A DNA stretch of 41,802 nucleotides. Source: Geobacter sp. (GTDB lineage Bacteria > Desulfobacterota > Desulfuromonadia > Geobacterales > Geobacteraceae). Shown here one piece after another: positions 32,561 to 41,769 of the stretch (positions within the stretch are counted from its first letter, which is position 1; every line of letters begins with the position of its first letter). The stretch lies in assembly GCA_003499925.1 (NCBI GenBank), contig DNRQ01000139.1:1-41802 (forward strand), in the 5' to 3' direction. Both the position numbers and the translations under genes were made by a program. Below the pieces are notes generated by a model. That model was not told the DNA's origin. It was given only the letters and a program-made list of their open reading frames with translations, and did no database searches.

Positions 32561-32782
32561 GGAAAGTTTCAACCAAGCGCCAACTGCCAGCTACCTTTTC
32601 CGTTCTCCGGCAAAAGACATCTTTTAGGTATACCCTGCCCCTGGTCTTCGGCCAACTCTTCCTGCCTCGGTCTGCCCGGGTCCCGCGCCGGTTCGCAAAA
32701 AACATGCATCCGCCTCCTTGCCAACCTTTTGAATTGTATTAAAGTCCCCTAACGTCTAAAACTAAAGGGTTAGGGAGGCATG

Positions 32783-33436
32783 ATGAGCCAAGATATTCTG
32801 GACACCAACTTTAGCGGACTTAGCACCGGCGACTTTATTCTCCTGATGCACATCTTTGCGGATAAAATCGCCGTACACCCTTCGTTTACAGGCCCGTGCC
32901 CGGAGTATGTATCCGGATCAGAAAAGCTCATGCATTTGGCAGAGCAGTTGTTTGTGCTTGACCGGGCAGCGGCAGGCCATGATAAGGACAAAATGGCCGA
33001 GAAGAAAGCCCTTCGTGCAGAGTCGGAGCAGCGCCTGACCTTTAACGCCAACCATCTGGTTATGCTCTCCCAGCACAGAAAGGAGCCGGAACTGTTGCTC
33101 AATGCCGGCTACGAATTGAAGCACAAAAGCTACAGCAGAAGCACAAGCATCCCTCTGCCGGGCGTGCCTACCAAGTTCACCGTCAAGAACGGATCAGTTC
33201 CCGGTACGGTGATAGCCACGGTAAACCGGCCGCAAAATTTTAGAAGCGTAGAACTGCAATACACCGAAGCAGATCCCTTGGCCGAGGCGTCCTGGAGATC
33301 GATGGAGATTTTTTATCAGTGCCGTATGGAGAGGAAAGGCCTGGATTCGGTGAAAAAATATCATTTCAGGGCCAGGTATCAGAACGCAGCAGGCACAGGC
33401 CCATGGTCCGCGATCGTGACACTCGTGGTCGTCTAG
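32783..33436 (+). CDS. Hypothetical protein with C-terminal fibronectin type III-like domain
   Basis: This 217-residue protein has no signal peptide or membrane helix. The first 110 residues are helical (IFADKIAVHPSFTG, LAEQLFVLDRAAAGHDKDK). Residues about 125-217 look like a fibronectin III-type beta-sandwich (PTKFTVKNGSVPGTV, VKKYHFRARYQNAAGTGPWS). AGGGAGG (32772-32778) is better spaced for ATG 32783 than for 32780. It may be sequestered by an inverted repeat CCCTAAC/GTTAGGG (32747-32753, 32769-32775). Such small proteins occur as isolated accessory genes; the function is unknown. Confidence 0.6.
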   Translation: MSQDILDTNFSGLSTGDFILLMHIFADKIAVHPSFTGPCPEYVSGSEKLMHLAEQLFVLDRAAAGHDKDKMAEKKALRAESEQRLTFNANHLVMLSQHRKEPELLLNAGYELKHKSYSRSTSIPLPGVPTKFTVKNGSVPGTVIATVNRPQNFRSVELQYTEADPLAEASWRSMEIFYQCRMERKGLDSVKKYHFRARYQNAAGTGPWSAIVTLVVV

Positions 33437-33486
33437 TCAAACATCTGCAATCGAATCAGGAAGTTATTCATCAACCACAAAGAACG

Positions 33487-33520
33487 ACGCGGCTAAATCA
33501 CACGATCTAGCCGCGTTTTG
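33487..33520 (+). terminator. Intrinsic terminator
   Basis: ACGCGGCTA (33487-33495) pairs with TAGCCGCGT (33508-33516), followed by TTTG, 50 bases after the preceding stop. Confidence 0.75.
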
Positions 33521-33592
33521 CTATTGGTACTCTGTAAATTCCTCCTCTAGGATCCAGGGGGGGTCGTTTAAGAAATTTCACATGCCTCCAAA

Positions 33593-33977
33593 ATCGAATC
33601 TTCCGCCGAAATATTTTACACCCTTCCTGCGAATCAAATTTAATCTCGGATAATTGGCTCGCCTCCGCGAATCGGAGTTTCTAGCCAAGATAACATAGCT
33701 GACATCGGCGAATAGAAGATCGGCTCGGATGAAATATTCGTTTCGTCAGCGAATGGAAGATCGGCGCGGAGGAAATATTCGTTTGGCAGACGAATAGAAG
33801 ATCTGCGAGGAGGAAATATTCGTTTGGCCGGCGAATAGAAGATCTGCGCGGATGAAATATTCGTTTGGCCGGCGAATAGAAGATCTGCGCGGAGGAAATA
33901 TTCGTATGGTCGGCGAATAAAAGATCGGCGCGGAGGAAATATTCGTTTGGTCGGCGAATGGAATATCGGCGCCGGGA
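33593..33977. repeat. 41-bp tandem repeat array (six full units plus partial)
   Basis: Units start at 33707, 33748, 33789, 33830, 33871, 33912 and 33953 (partial), with no insertion or deletion between them. The unit is GGCGAATAGAAGATCTGCGC followed by GGAGGAAATATTCGTTTGGCC. Each can fold through CGAATA/TATTCG and ATC/GAT. Three eroded units with GCGAAT or TCGAAT anchors lie upstream at about 33593, 33628 and 33666. No spacers are present, so this is not CRISPR. The unit is not a multiple of three and there is no gene across it. Confidence 0.9.
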
Positions 33978-34123
33978 TAAAATTGGTGGTGTCGGTGACT
34001 TTTACCGAATGAAGTTGTGCAGGTAAGTTCGCTATACGCCGAGAACTCTTAGTCTTCCGAGAAACTTTATGATGACGGCAGTACTGATACGAGCCTTTGA
34101 CCCAGGACCCTGTTCCCCTCGCT

Positions 34124-35239
34124 TTATTTAATTTTTAGCAAATGGTATCTTACCGCTCTTCCTTGCCCCACTCTCTGCAAAACACCTATTTCGGACAGTT
34201 GGTCCAGTTCACGATATGCCGTCGCCCTGCTGCAGTGGGTCATCGAGGCATATTTCTGCGTTGTCATTCCACCTTCGAATCCCTCAGGGCCGGCATCGAG
34301 CAGGCGGTTGACCACCTTTTTCTGGCGGTCCGACAGTTTGGATTCATCGTAATTTCGCCAGAAATAGGCTTTCGACCAGGCTCCGTTCATGATCCCTTCC
34401 GAACGCTCCATCGACCTGGAGAAACAGTTCAGGAACCACACCAGCCAGCCGGTTACCTCGCATGACCCCTGCTGGGTCTGCTCCAGTATGTCGTAGTAGC
34501 TCTCCCGGTCCGCCATGATCTGGCTGGAGAGGCTGTAGTACCTCGCCTGCTGGCTGTCGTCCTGCGCCATGGCCATGTCCGTGATGGCCCGGGCAAGTCT
34601 GCCGTTTCCATCGTCAAACGGATGAATGGTGACAAACCATAGGTGGGCAAGTCCCGCGCGAACAATCCCCTCAAGATTTCCCCTGCTATCGGCAAACCAC
34701 TTCAGGAATTTTTCCATTTCCGGGTTCAGGGCGGCTGAAGGCGGGGCCTCGTAGTGGATCTTCTCCCTGCCTATCGGACCGGATACGACCCGCATCGGCT
34801 CCGTGGTATCTCGCCAGCCGCCGACCTTGATCTTGTGCATCCCCGAATACCCGGACGGGAAAAGGGCGGCCTGCCAGCCCCAGAGACGATCCCGAGTCAG
34901 CGCCTGGTCGTAATTGTGCGTTGCATCCAAAAGGACCGACACCAGGTCGTCTATCCTGCGGTCAAACGGTAATCCTGCGAATGGAAGACCCAGTCTGCGT
35001 GCCACGGAGGAGCGCACCGAACGGACATCAAGCTGTTCGTTCTCGATGGCGGCGGTTTTTATCGTCTCCTCCACCAGAACGTCGGCCTGGGCCTCTCGGT
35101 CGAGCTTCAGGCCCATCGTCTCAAGCTTGCTCAGGAGTTTGCCCTGCCGCAGGCGGCACTCACCCAAGGGGGAGAGGAGCGCATCGCTGTCCCAGGTGAA
35201 GTGTGGCCATTCTTCTTGCTGCCAGATGTATTGTTTCAT
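34124..35239 (-). CDS. Fic family protein (probable AMP transferase)
   Basis: This 371-residue Fic protein has the complete active motif HPFDDGNGRLAR (206-217). The N-terminal helix carries the autoinhibitory (S/T)xxxE(G/N) motif TAAIEN (62-67), so it is a class II, self-inhibited enzyme. An N-terminal domain of the DUF4172 kind (YIWQQEEWPHFTWD) precedes it. A winged-helix C-terminus (about 310-371, MTHCSRATAYRELDQLSEIG) suggests DNA binding. It would transfer AMP to a protein target, which is not identifiable here. AGGGAAG precedes the ATG at 35239. It stands alone on the minus strand beside the 41-bp array. Confidence 0.9.
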   Translation of the reverse strand: MKQYIWQQEEWPHFTWDSDALLSPLGECRLRQGKLLSKLETMGLKLDREAQADVLVEETIKTAAIENEQLDVRSVRSSVARRLGLPFAGLPFDRRIDDLVSVLLDATHNYDQALTRDRLWGWQAALFPSGYSGMHKIKVGGWRDTTEPMRVVSGPIGREKIHYEAPPSAALNPEMEKFLKWFADSRGNLEGIVRAGLAHLWFVTIHPFDDGNGRLARAITDMAMAQDDSQQARYYSLSSQIMADRESYYDILEQTQQGSCEVTGWLVWFLNCFSRSMERSEGIMNGAWSKAYFWRNYDESKLSDRQKKVVNRLLDAGPEGFEGGMTTQKYASMTHCSRATAYRELDQLSEIGVLQRVGQGRAVRYHLLKIK

Positions 35240-35692
35240 GGTTCGCTTCCCTAAGCGCTTCATTTGTGTATGCGATTCCTTGTACCATAACCACGCGTCG
35301 ATAGCAATTACCTCCTTACTTACCGCTCCACTGCACCTTTTTGCGAAGCATTGTCGGGTACTGGCTCAAGCGGCATTCACCGAACTTACCAATCTTTTTG
35401 TCGCAGGAGTTGATGAGTTATGATAAGGCGGTAAGGGAGTTGCCGTATTTGGGGTTTATGTTTGAAAGGCCGATTTTGGTGGCAGGGGTAGGGGTGAGAG
35501 GGTAGAGGGTATATTTCAATACAATCTCTTGATGTAGTTAGTCGGTTGTCGTTGATATTTTTGTCTATAGGCCGATCGAGCAGATGTGCGATATTTCCTT
35601 GCCTATTACGCCAAAATGGCATAATCACCAAGAGCAGCGGCAAACTATGCCGGTCAATTGTCACTACCTTTTCCGAAGTGAAGGAACCAAAC
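35240..35692. other. Divergent gap between fic and SEC-C gene
   Basis: About 450 bases, AT-richer than flanking genes, without a supportable gene. G-rich strings (GGTAGGGGTGAGAGGGTAGAGGG around 35490) and scattered stops suggest decayed sequence. Promoters for both divergent genes must lie here, but none stands out. Confidence 0.4.
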
Positions 35693-36703
35693 ATGAAAAT
35701 CGGCAGAAACGATCCCTGCCCGTGCGGCAGCGGGATCAAGTACAAGAAATGCTGTGCCGGCAAGGAGGAGGCTGGCGAAAAATCGACCGGCACGGGCGGG
35801 ATACTGGACGAGCTTAAGGAAATGCTCAAGGGACAGAGTTTCGGCTCGCTGGAGGATGCGAAGGTTTTCGCGGGGCAGTTTATGCAGCAGCGCAATCTGG
35901 CTGCCATGGACGACTTCCACGGAGTGTCATCCGAGCAGATGCACCGCTTCCTCTACTTCCCGCTCGAAACGCCGCAGCTGGTCAGCTTCCCGTCCCGGCT
36001 CGACATCGCCCCGGAAGCACCGATCGTGACCGTCTTCAACCTGCTGGCCGACGGCATCGGGGAGCAGGGGCTCAAGGCGACCGCCACCGGCAATCTCCCC
36101 CGCAACTTCTGCCGTGAATCGGCGCGGGCCTACCTGGGAGATGAGGAGTACCGGCAGTGGTCGCGCCTGGGCGAGCTGAGGTCCGAACCGGAATTCGAGG
36201 AGATGCATGTCACCAGGCTGGTCGCCGAGATGGCCGGGTTGATCAGGAATTACAAGGGGAAATTCATCCTCAGCAAGGAATGCCGGAAGCTTTTGGCAGA
36301 ACAGGGGCAACCGGGCATCTATCCCCTGCTGTTCCAGGCCTTTGTCAGGGAGTACAATTGGTCCTATACGGATCGCTATGGAGAGCTCCCATTCATCCAG
36401 CAGTCGTTTCTGTTCAGCCTCTATCTGCTGACCAGGTACGGCAACGACTGGAAGAGCAACATCTTCTACCAGGACTGTTTCCTGCGGGCCTTCCCGGCTC
36501 TCATCTCACAGGCGCCGCCGGTCGGGAGCTACATGTCGCCGGAAAAGGTGTTGCGGAGCAGCTATTCGTTACGCTCCCTGGAGCGCTTTGCCCGGTTCAT
36601 GGGACTTGCGGAAATCGAACGCGCCGGTAAGGATCGCTACTCGGATGAGTTCAAGGTGAGAAAGCTGCCGCTCCTGGATCACGTCGTCCAGTTCCATCTG
36701 TGA
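35693..36703 (+). CDS. SEC-C motif protein of unknown function
   Basis: This 336-residue soluble protein begins with a textbook SEC-C zinc motif (MKIGRNDPCPCGSGIKYKKCC, ligands C9, C11, C20 and C21), followed by a long helical part with no recognised catalytic signature. SEC-C motifs occur at the SecA C-terminus and in many accessory proteins, where they bind zinc and mediate contacts. GAAGGAA lies upstream of the ATG. It is a single gene, ended by a REP-B element and a terminator. Confidence 0.75.
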   Translation: MKIGRNDPCPCGSGIKYKKCCAGKEEAGEKSTGTGGILDELKEMLKGQSFGSLEDAKVFAGQFMQQRNLAAMDDFHGVSSEQMHRFLYFPLETPQLVSFPSRLDIAPEAPIVTVFNLLADGIGEQGLKATATGNLPRNFCRESARAYLGDEEYRQWSRLGELRSEPEFEEMHVTRLVAEMAGLIRNYKGKFILSKECRKLLAEQGQPGIYPLLFQAFVREYNWSYTDRYGELPFIQQSFLFSLYLLTRYGNDWKSNIFYQDCFLRAFPALISQAPPVGSYMSPEKVLRSSYSLRSLERFARFMGLAEIERAGKDRYSDEFKVRKLPLLDHVVQFHL

Positions 36704-36711
36704 CACCATCA

Positions 36712-36752
36712 GCCCCATCCCCACCCCGACCCTCCCCTTGAAGGGGAGGGAG
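36712..36752. repeat. REP-B element, single copy
   Basis: CCCCATCCCCACCCCGACC continues into CTCCCCTTGAAGGGGAGGG. It is the same consensus as inside the MITE, in the orientation of its right half, but without the MITE ends. Confidence 0.75.
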
Positions 36753-36845
36753 GCCTGGGAAAAAGCCACTGGTCGAGAAACCATGCCGAGATAGCGAGTT
36801 GTTATGCCACTCATAAAGTCGTTGATCCCATGCCCTCAAGACCAG

Positions 36846-36880
36846 GCCCCGTTCGGATTCCCGATGGGGCTTTTCTTTTT
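36846..36880 (+). terminator. Intrinsic terminator
   Basis: GCCCC (36846-36850) and GGGGC (36866-36870) enclose an inner CGG/CCG pair, followed by TTTTCTTTTT. Confidence 0.65.
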
Positions 36881-37005
36881 GTTGGAGCAACAGCAGCAGT
36901 GCCGAAGGAAGGTTATGCTCTTTTCAACATAGCCGTGATGCTGATAGCTGCGGCGGAAACAGCTCCAGGGTAGCGACTCCTGCGACAGTTAATAATCTTG
37001 CGTGG

Positions 37006-37034
37006 TTGACAGCACTCAGGACCGATGTTAGCAT
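37006..37034 (+). promoter_or_regulatory. sigma-70-like promoter of the membrane protein gene
   Basis: Perfect TTGACA (37006-37011), 17-base spacer, TAGCAT (37029-37034). The leader would be about 120 bases to the ATG at 37164. Confidence 0.6.
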
Positions 37035-37163
37035 CGCCTAATCAGGTCTCATTGCGGGCGCGTATATCTTTGGCAGCAGGATGGTTCTGTCCACAGGAGC
37101 CTCACCCCTTTCGGGAAGGGGGTGATAGTCGTCGCAGCACTGATAGGGGAGATCGCGGGTAAA

Positions 37164-38858
37164 ATGACTGCCAAAACGTTATTCGCAAGGAAAAGGTGGG
37201 AACTCTCGGCAGCCGTCCTGGCCTTCTGGCTCATTGTCCTGATCGGGGCAACCTGTATGGGGGCAAGCGAGGGGGCGTCGTCCCGACCGGCTGCGACAGG
37301 CGCCCAGGCACAAACGGCTTCCGACGGAAATTCCTCCACCGGCAAGCTGACAGTGGAGCTGGTACAGCCAACCCCGGAACTGCCGCCAAACGGGCAGGCC
37401 ACGGCCCTGCTGGTCGTGCGCAATACGGGCGCCGGAACGCTGCGCAGCATCCGTGTCACGGCGGTGATCAACGCTGCTGTAGCCCTGGAGAGCAACCCTC
37501 CCTTTGATAAAGCCCTGGATCTGGTTGCCAAAGGAGAATTTGCCTGGGCGCTCACGGTTTCCAACAAGGGGGACGACCAGGCATCGGGGAACGTCATTCT
37601 CCGGATAGATTACAGCCAGGGGGAGGACGCCGCCAAACCGGTGCCACAGGTAGCGCACGCCATTATTCAGGTCACAAGCCATGACTCCGCCGCTGTTGCG
37701 GAAGTCAAGATGGAAAGCACCCTGGAATCTCTCGATGAGCAGCATCCGGGTAAGGTATACCTTCTTGTCACCAACAAGTCGGACCGTTCCCTCACGGTCA
37801 GCAGGGACAAGATCATCTGGCACAAGCCGAGCTTCATCAAAATAACCCCGGACGTACCTGACGGAACTGAGGGAGATCGGCCAGAAAAAACAGCGCCGGC
37901 TGACGCTCTCCTAAAGTTGTCACCTAACCAGATGCAGGTCATACCGTTCGATGTCGGCACACTGAGCAAGGTACAAAGCGGGAAACACCTTCTTGTTGCC
38001 ATTGTCCCACTGGAACTGGGAGGCGTAAGCCCGGGGCGGATCAGAAATATCACCGTAACAAAAGAAGTACAGGTTGGAGTGATTGCCGAATCTACGGTAC
38101 TCAAACTCCTCGGAATACCATCCTTTCTCTTCATCCCGGGCTTCATCGCCTTGATTATCTGGAGATTGCTGTGGAAGGGGGGACTTTTCAGGTCGAAGCG
38201 GGATACCGGCAGTTTCCCCATCGAAATTGCTGAAAACGTGCTCACTGCTCAATTTCTGGTGGCGGCCATAACGATATCCATTCCGGTGATCTGGCTTTAC
38301 ATTTTGATCGTGAACCGGGATTTTCTGGGGAATTACGGGCTGTCGGATCTCGTCAATATCTGGATGGCCTCGGTGCTTCTCCTCGGGATAGGTGGATACT
38401 GCCTGATAATAGGCGGACACAGGCTGCAGATGGGAAGAATCACTCCGTCGGAAAAGGATGAAGCGATCGACATGCTCTGGAAACTGGAGCGCCAAGGGCT
38501 TGGTGTCTGCCTGGATCAGGTGGAGTTTCCGGCGCCGGAGAAAGGAGATCAGAGGATCGGCAGCGCGTTCCTGCTGCAAAAGAAAAGCCCGGAGCGCGAC
38601 ACCGTCTGGGTCGGCCCGGCGATCGAGGTAAGATGGGAGAAAGGTGCCGACCAGAAGCTCAAGGACGAGGTCGACATTCAGCGCGCCCTGGGAGGCAACC
38701 CTGGCAAGCTGGCGCAATGCCTGGGAAAAGCGGGGAAGACCGTGCATGTCGGCTGGAAGATCCCTGAGCCGGATTCAACAGGGATAGCCGGGCCCAGGGA
38801 AATTCCGACAGCCGGCATGAAGGATATAGGAGTTGACTGCATAGTGGAGGTGTCGTAG
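37164..38858 (+). CDS. Large membrane-anchored protein of unknown function
   Basis: This 564-residue protein begins with a basic stretch and a signal-anchor helix (about 13-32). An outside beta-rich region follows (about 50-320), including a CARDB/NEW3-like segment (LPPNGQATALLVVRNTGAGTLRSIRVT). Three membrane helices (about 320-340, 360-382 and 392-416) and a cytoplasmic C-terminal part of about 150 residues complete it. No catalytic motif is visible. ATG 37164 has AGGGGAGA eleven bases upstream; GTG 37122 is an alternative. A soluble unknown protein is encoded 165 bases downstream on the same strand, behind a hairpin. The pair may act together, which is an inference from position only. Confidence 0.65.
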   Translation: MTAKTLFARKRWELSAAVLAFWLIVLIGATCMGASEGASSRPAATGAQAQTASDGNSSTGKLTVELVQPTPELPPNGQATALLVVRNTGAGTLRSIRVTAVINAAVALESNPPFDKALDLVAKGEFAWALTVSNKGDDQASGNVILRIDYSQGEDAAKPVPQVAHAIIQVTSHDSAAVAEVKMESTLESLDEQHPGKVYLLVTNKSDRSLTVSRDKIIWHKPSFIKITPDVPDGTEGDRPEKTAPADALLKLSPNQMQVIPFDVGTLSKVQSGKHLLVAIVPLELGGVSPGRIRNITVTKEVQVGVIAESTVLKLLGIPSFLFIPGFIALIIWRLLWKGGLFRSKRDTGSFPIEIAENVLTAQFLVAAITISIPVIWLYILIVNRDFLGNYGLSDLVNIWMASVLLLGIGGYCLIIGGHRLQMGRITPSEKDEAIDMLWKLERQGLGVCLDQVEFPAPEKGDQRIGSAFLLQKKSPERDTVWVGPAIEVRWEKGADQKLKDEVDIQRALGGNPGKLAQCLGKAGKTVHVGWKIPEPDSTGIAGPREIPTAGMKDIGVDCIVEVS

Positions 38859-38870
38859 GGAGAAAACAGT

Positions 38871-38895
38871 GAGGCAGCCTTTCTTGGGCTGCCTC
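38871..38895 (+). other. 9-bp hairpin between the two unknown genes
   Basis: GAGGCAGCC (38871-38879) and GGCTGCCTC (38887-38895) form a stable stem without a T-run. It may attenuate rather than end transcription. Confidence 0.5.
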
Positions 38896-39023
38896 TGAAT
38901 GATCAGGTGTCGTTAGCTCCCGACTGGGACGGCACACGCCTCGTCCGGTGTGAAAGTAAATCACTCGAACATGCACAGATCTGTAGTCGATTATTATTCT
39001 AAACCAACGGAGAGGAAAAGCAA

Positions 39024-40178
39024 ATGCCGAAAGTACTGGAAATAAATCAGATGCGGCTCTCCTTCATATGGTCTGAAACCAACCTGGGCCTGATGGGGGA
39101 TCCGAAGGGGCCAGCTGTCCCCCTGGGCTTTTTGGGGAGCCGGGACAGTTATGCGGAGATGTTCGGGAAGGTCATCAGAAAAGAGCCGGTGCCGGTGCAA
39201 CTGAATGCTCCCTGGGACAAGGCGGGGCAGCATTTTTGGCAATACTACCTGGAAAGTAAACAGAAGCTGGCGGAGATGCCGGGTGAGAAGGCCTGGAAGT
39301 TCCTGGTACCTTTCCGGGGAGCGATCGCCGCGAAGGTGACGGCCCCGTCACTGAATGAACAATCCGGGAAGTTCCAACTGGAAAGCTTCTTTTATCCGTA
39401 CGGCTTCGGCCTGGTAATCACGGTTACCGTCAAGGGGGGGCTGAATGTCGCAGACGCGGCAAAGGTGCTGTTCGAGGTGAGAAAGGACAGCAAGCTGGAC
39501 GTCGAATGGGACTCCGGGACCAAGGAGCAACTGTACCTGAATCAGCTTGCCGAGAAGTGCCTGGACCAGGTTCGTCGCCAGGCTTTCGGCACAACCGGGG
39601 GCACTGGCGCCATTCCAGTCGAGCCCTTCACCGTGTTCACCGTCCTGAAAGGAGCGGGAACGGGGCTGGATGAGCCGCTTGTTCAGGGCGAAGAGGTCCA
39701 CGCCTTGCTTGAGGCGGTGACGAACTGGCCTGCGATATGGAACAAGAGCAATCTGCCCAGCCTGGACGCGAAGGTCATCCTCCCGCTGGCTAGTTCGGCC
39801 AGCGGCGGGGCGGCCGTTTATGCGCGTGATCGAGGCAGAGCGGTGTGGTTTCCCGCCTTGTTCACGGATGTGAGCACGGTGCGCAGTTCGTTGTCCTGCT
39901 ACCACAGAAACCTCGTCTTCGCCTCGCTGCAGACCGAGACACTCAGCCGTTTCCTGATGGAGACTGCGCATCAGATCACAGCTGTGCCCTGGCCTTCGTT
40001 GCGTGTAATGCATCGCGATTGCGCGAAGTTGGCGGCCGGCATAGTTGGCCGGATCTACGGAGGAAACAAGGAAACAACCTTCCGCTCGATGAGCCCGAGG
40101 TACCAGATTCAGCAAAACGATTACGAAAAGGAGATCAACACGATCAGAAGCAGATCCGGCATGCTGCCGCTTTCCTGA
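39024..40178 (+). CDS. Soluble hypothetical protein, unknown family
   Basis: This 384-residue protein has no signal peptide or membrane helix. It starts MPKVLEINQMRLSFIWSE and is rich in aromatic residues, with alternating strands and helices and no motif I can assign. AGAGGAAAAG precedes the ATG. It follows the membrane protein gene on the same strand. Length, composition and codon use look like a real gene. Nothing in the sequence points to a specific reaction. Confidence 0.6.
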   Translation: MPKVLEINQMRLSFIWSETNLGLMGDPKGPAVPLGFLGSRDSYAEMFGKVIRKEPVPVQLNAPWDKAGQHFWQYYLESKQKLAEMPGEKAWKFLVPFRGAIAAKVTAPSLNEQSGKFQLESFFYPYGFGLVITVTVKGGLNVADAAKVLFEVRKDSKLDVEWDSGTKEQLYLNQLAEKCLDQVRRQAFGTTGGTGAIPVEPFTVFTVLKGAGTGLDEPLVQGEEVHALLEAVTNWPAIWNKSNLPSLDAKVILPLASSASGGAAVYARDRGRAVWFPALFTDVSTVRSSLSCYHRNLVFASLQTETLSRFLMETAHQITAVPWPSLRVMHRDCAKLAAGIVGRIYGGNKETTFRSMSPRYQIQQNDYEKEINTIRSRSGMLPLS

Positions 40179-40348
40179 AGGGGGATCTGCGGGGTCAGCG
40201 AGAGCGGGCGTCGACCAGCACTGCCTGGCAGCGACCATGGAACGATGCGTGCCGGCCGAAATGGTAAAAAGCATGGCCGAGCATCGGCAGGAATGGCGGT
40301 CGTAAAGCGCGCAGTGTCCGAAGACACTTCGCACTCCTGAGAGGGCGG

Positions 40349-41659
40349 CTATGCTCCGAACAGCAGAAACTTTGACACCGGAATGCACTGGACTTTGGCC
40401 ATTCCGGTATCTATTACATCCTCATAGTCATTGGTCACCAGAATGGTCTCCGCCCCTTGATACCCTACAAGTGTCTTCCTGAAACACGCCAGTTCACGTT
40501 CAGGTATGGTGGTTTCTGAGAGATCTTCATACCATACCTGAATCTGCCTGGTGATCTTCATCCCTTCCTTCACGATAAAATCGGTTTCGGTGCTGTTCGA
40601 GTCGTAGTAGACTTCCTCGTGCTGCCGCTTCAGGTGACACATGACCACGTTCTCTACCAGCCACCCCATATCTTCGGAAAAGGCAAAAGCAATCCGGTTT
40701 CTCAGCCCTGTGTCTATCGCATACGGCTTAAAGCCGGCTCGCATGGTACTTTTAAGCGAATAGGAAAACTTTAGCAGCTGAAACAGCAGATAGCTTTCCA
40801 TGATAGCTGAAACATAGTTCTCGGTCTTATCCTGCGAAATGGTGAAGTTGTTCTTAAGCTTGTTGGTACTTGTCTGCTTCGCCACATTGGTCAGCAGATA
40901 CACAGCAAGATTGCGCAGGTTTGCCACATCCCGTATCTCGTAGCGGGATACGATGTCGCGGTAGAGCAGATCCTCGAAATAGCTTTTCAGCAAGAGCTCT
41001 TTGTCCTCGGTTGATTCCTTCAGAACAACCTCGGGGAATCCTCCGTACTTCAAGTAGTCATTGAACAAATTGCGGACCGTTGCTTTCTTGGTCATGTAGT
41101 CGAGCTCTGTATCGATCTCCAGATTATTGAACCTGAGAAACTCTGAAAACGAGAGAGGGAAGACTTCAAATGAGATGTTTCTCCCTGTCAGTTTAGTGCC
41201 GATCCCTCTGGACAACATCTGCGACGACGAACCGGTGACAAATATTTTGATGTCTTCCGTTTCACTACGCCCCCGTACCCAACTCTCCCATCCCGGCACG
41301 TTCTGAACCTCGTCCATAAAGAGCCAACATTTCCCTTCAGGCTGTACCCGTTCCCGATAGGCCCGATAAATCTGCTCCAGGAGCTCAATGGAATATTCTG
41401 CCGAGAAGAGAGGTTCTTCCAGATTGACCCGCAGGATGGCGGCAGGTTTCACGCCTCGGGTGAGCAATGCCCTGATAACCTGTGCCATCAGGGTTGATTT
41501 ACCGCAGCGTCGTACTCCCTTGAACACAATAATTTCTCTAGAGTCAAGCTGCCGGAGGCAGGCTGGAAGAATGTCCCGGTCTATGCCTGCCTCAATACTG
41601 CCGGTGCTCCAAAAGCGGTTGTACGAGGAAAGAATCTCGTATAGCTTTGTTATTTGCAT
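40349..41659 (-). CDS. AAA_14 / DUF4143 family ATPase
   Basis: This 436-residue protein of the AAA_14-DUF4143 type has Walker A GVRRCGKST (about 48-56), Walker B CWLFMDEVQNVPGW, and sensor-like IFVTGSSS. The characteristic ELLGRxxxF-like block is LTGRNISFEVFPLSFSEFL, then KYGGFPEVV. A C-terminal DUF4143 nuclease-like fold carries ETDFIV and the QVWYED stretch. Members are common, mobile accessory genes of unknown role. GGTGGTG precedes the ATG at 41659; a longer frame up to 41719 starts with TTG and lacks a ribosome site. Confidence 0.85.
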   Translation of the reverse strand: MQITKLYEILSSYNRFWSTGSIEAGIDRDILPACLRQLDSREIIVFKGVRRCGKSTLMAQVIRALLTRGVKPAAILRVNLEEPLFSAEYSIELLEQIYRAYRERVQPEGKCWLFMDEVQNVPGWESWVRGRSETEDIKIFVTGSSSQMLSRGIGTKLTGRNISFEVFPLSFSEFLRFNNLEIDTELDYMTKKATVRNLFNDYLKYGGFPEVVLKESTEDKELLLKSYFEDLLYRDIVSRYEIRDVANLRNLAVYLLTNVAKQTSTNKLKNNFTISQDKTENYVSAIMESYLLFQLLKFSYSLKSTMRAGFKPYAIDTGLRNRIAFAFSEDMGWLVENVVMCHLKRQHEEVYYDSNSTETDFIVKEGMKITRQIQVWYEDLSETTIPERELACFRKTLVGYQGAETILVTNDYEDVIDTGMAKVQCIPVSKFLLFGA

Positions 41660-41769
41660 ATCACCACCGGTACACCCTTTAATTTTATCTACAATATAAC
41701 CGATATACCGGTAGGTCAAGCCCCGGTTGCATAAAACGACCTGATGAGCGCTGATCTTGCGCCGGAACT

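Noticed and set aside
33593..33977. CRISPR array
   Set aside because: The whole 41-bp unit repeats without unique spacers and there are no cas genes.
36846..36880. Partial ssrA 3' end (GTTCGGATTCCCG) as an island boundary
   Set aside because: It needs a one-base insertion, lacks the CCACCTCCACCA end, and is better explained as an ordinary terminator.
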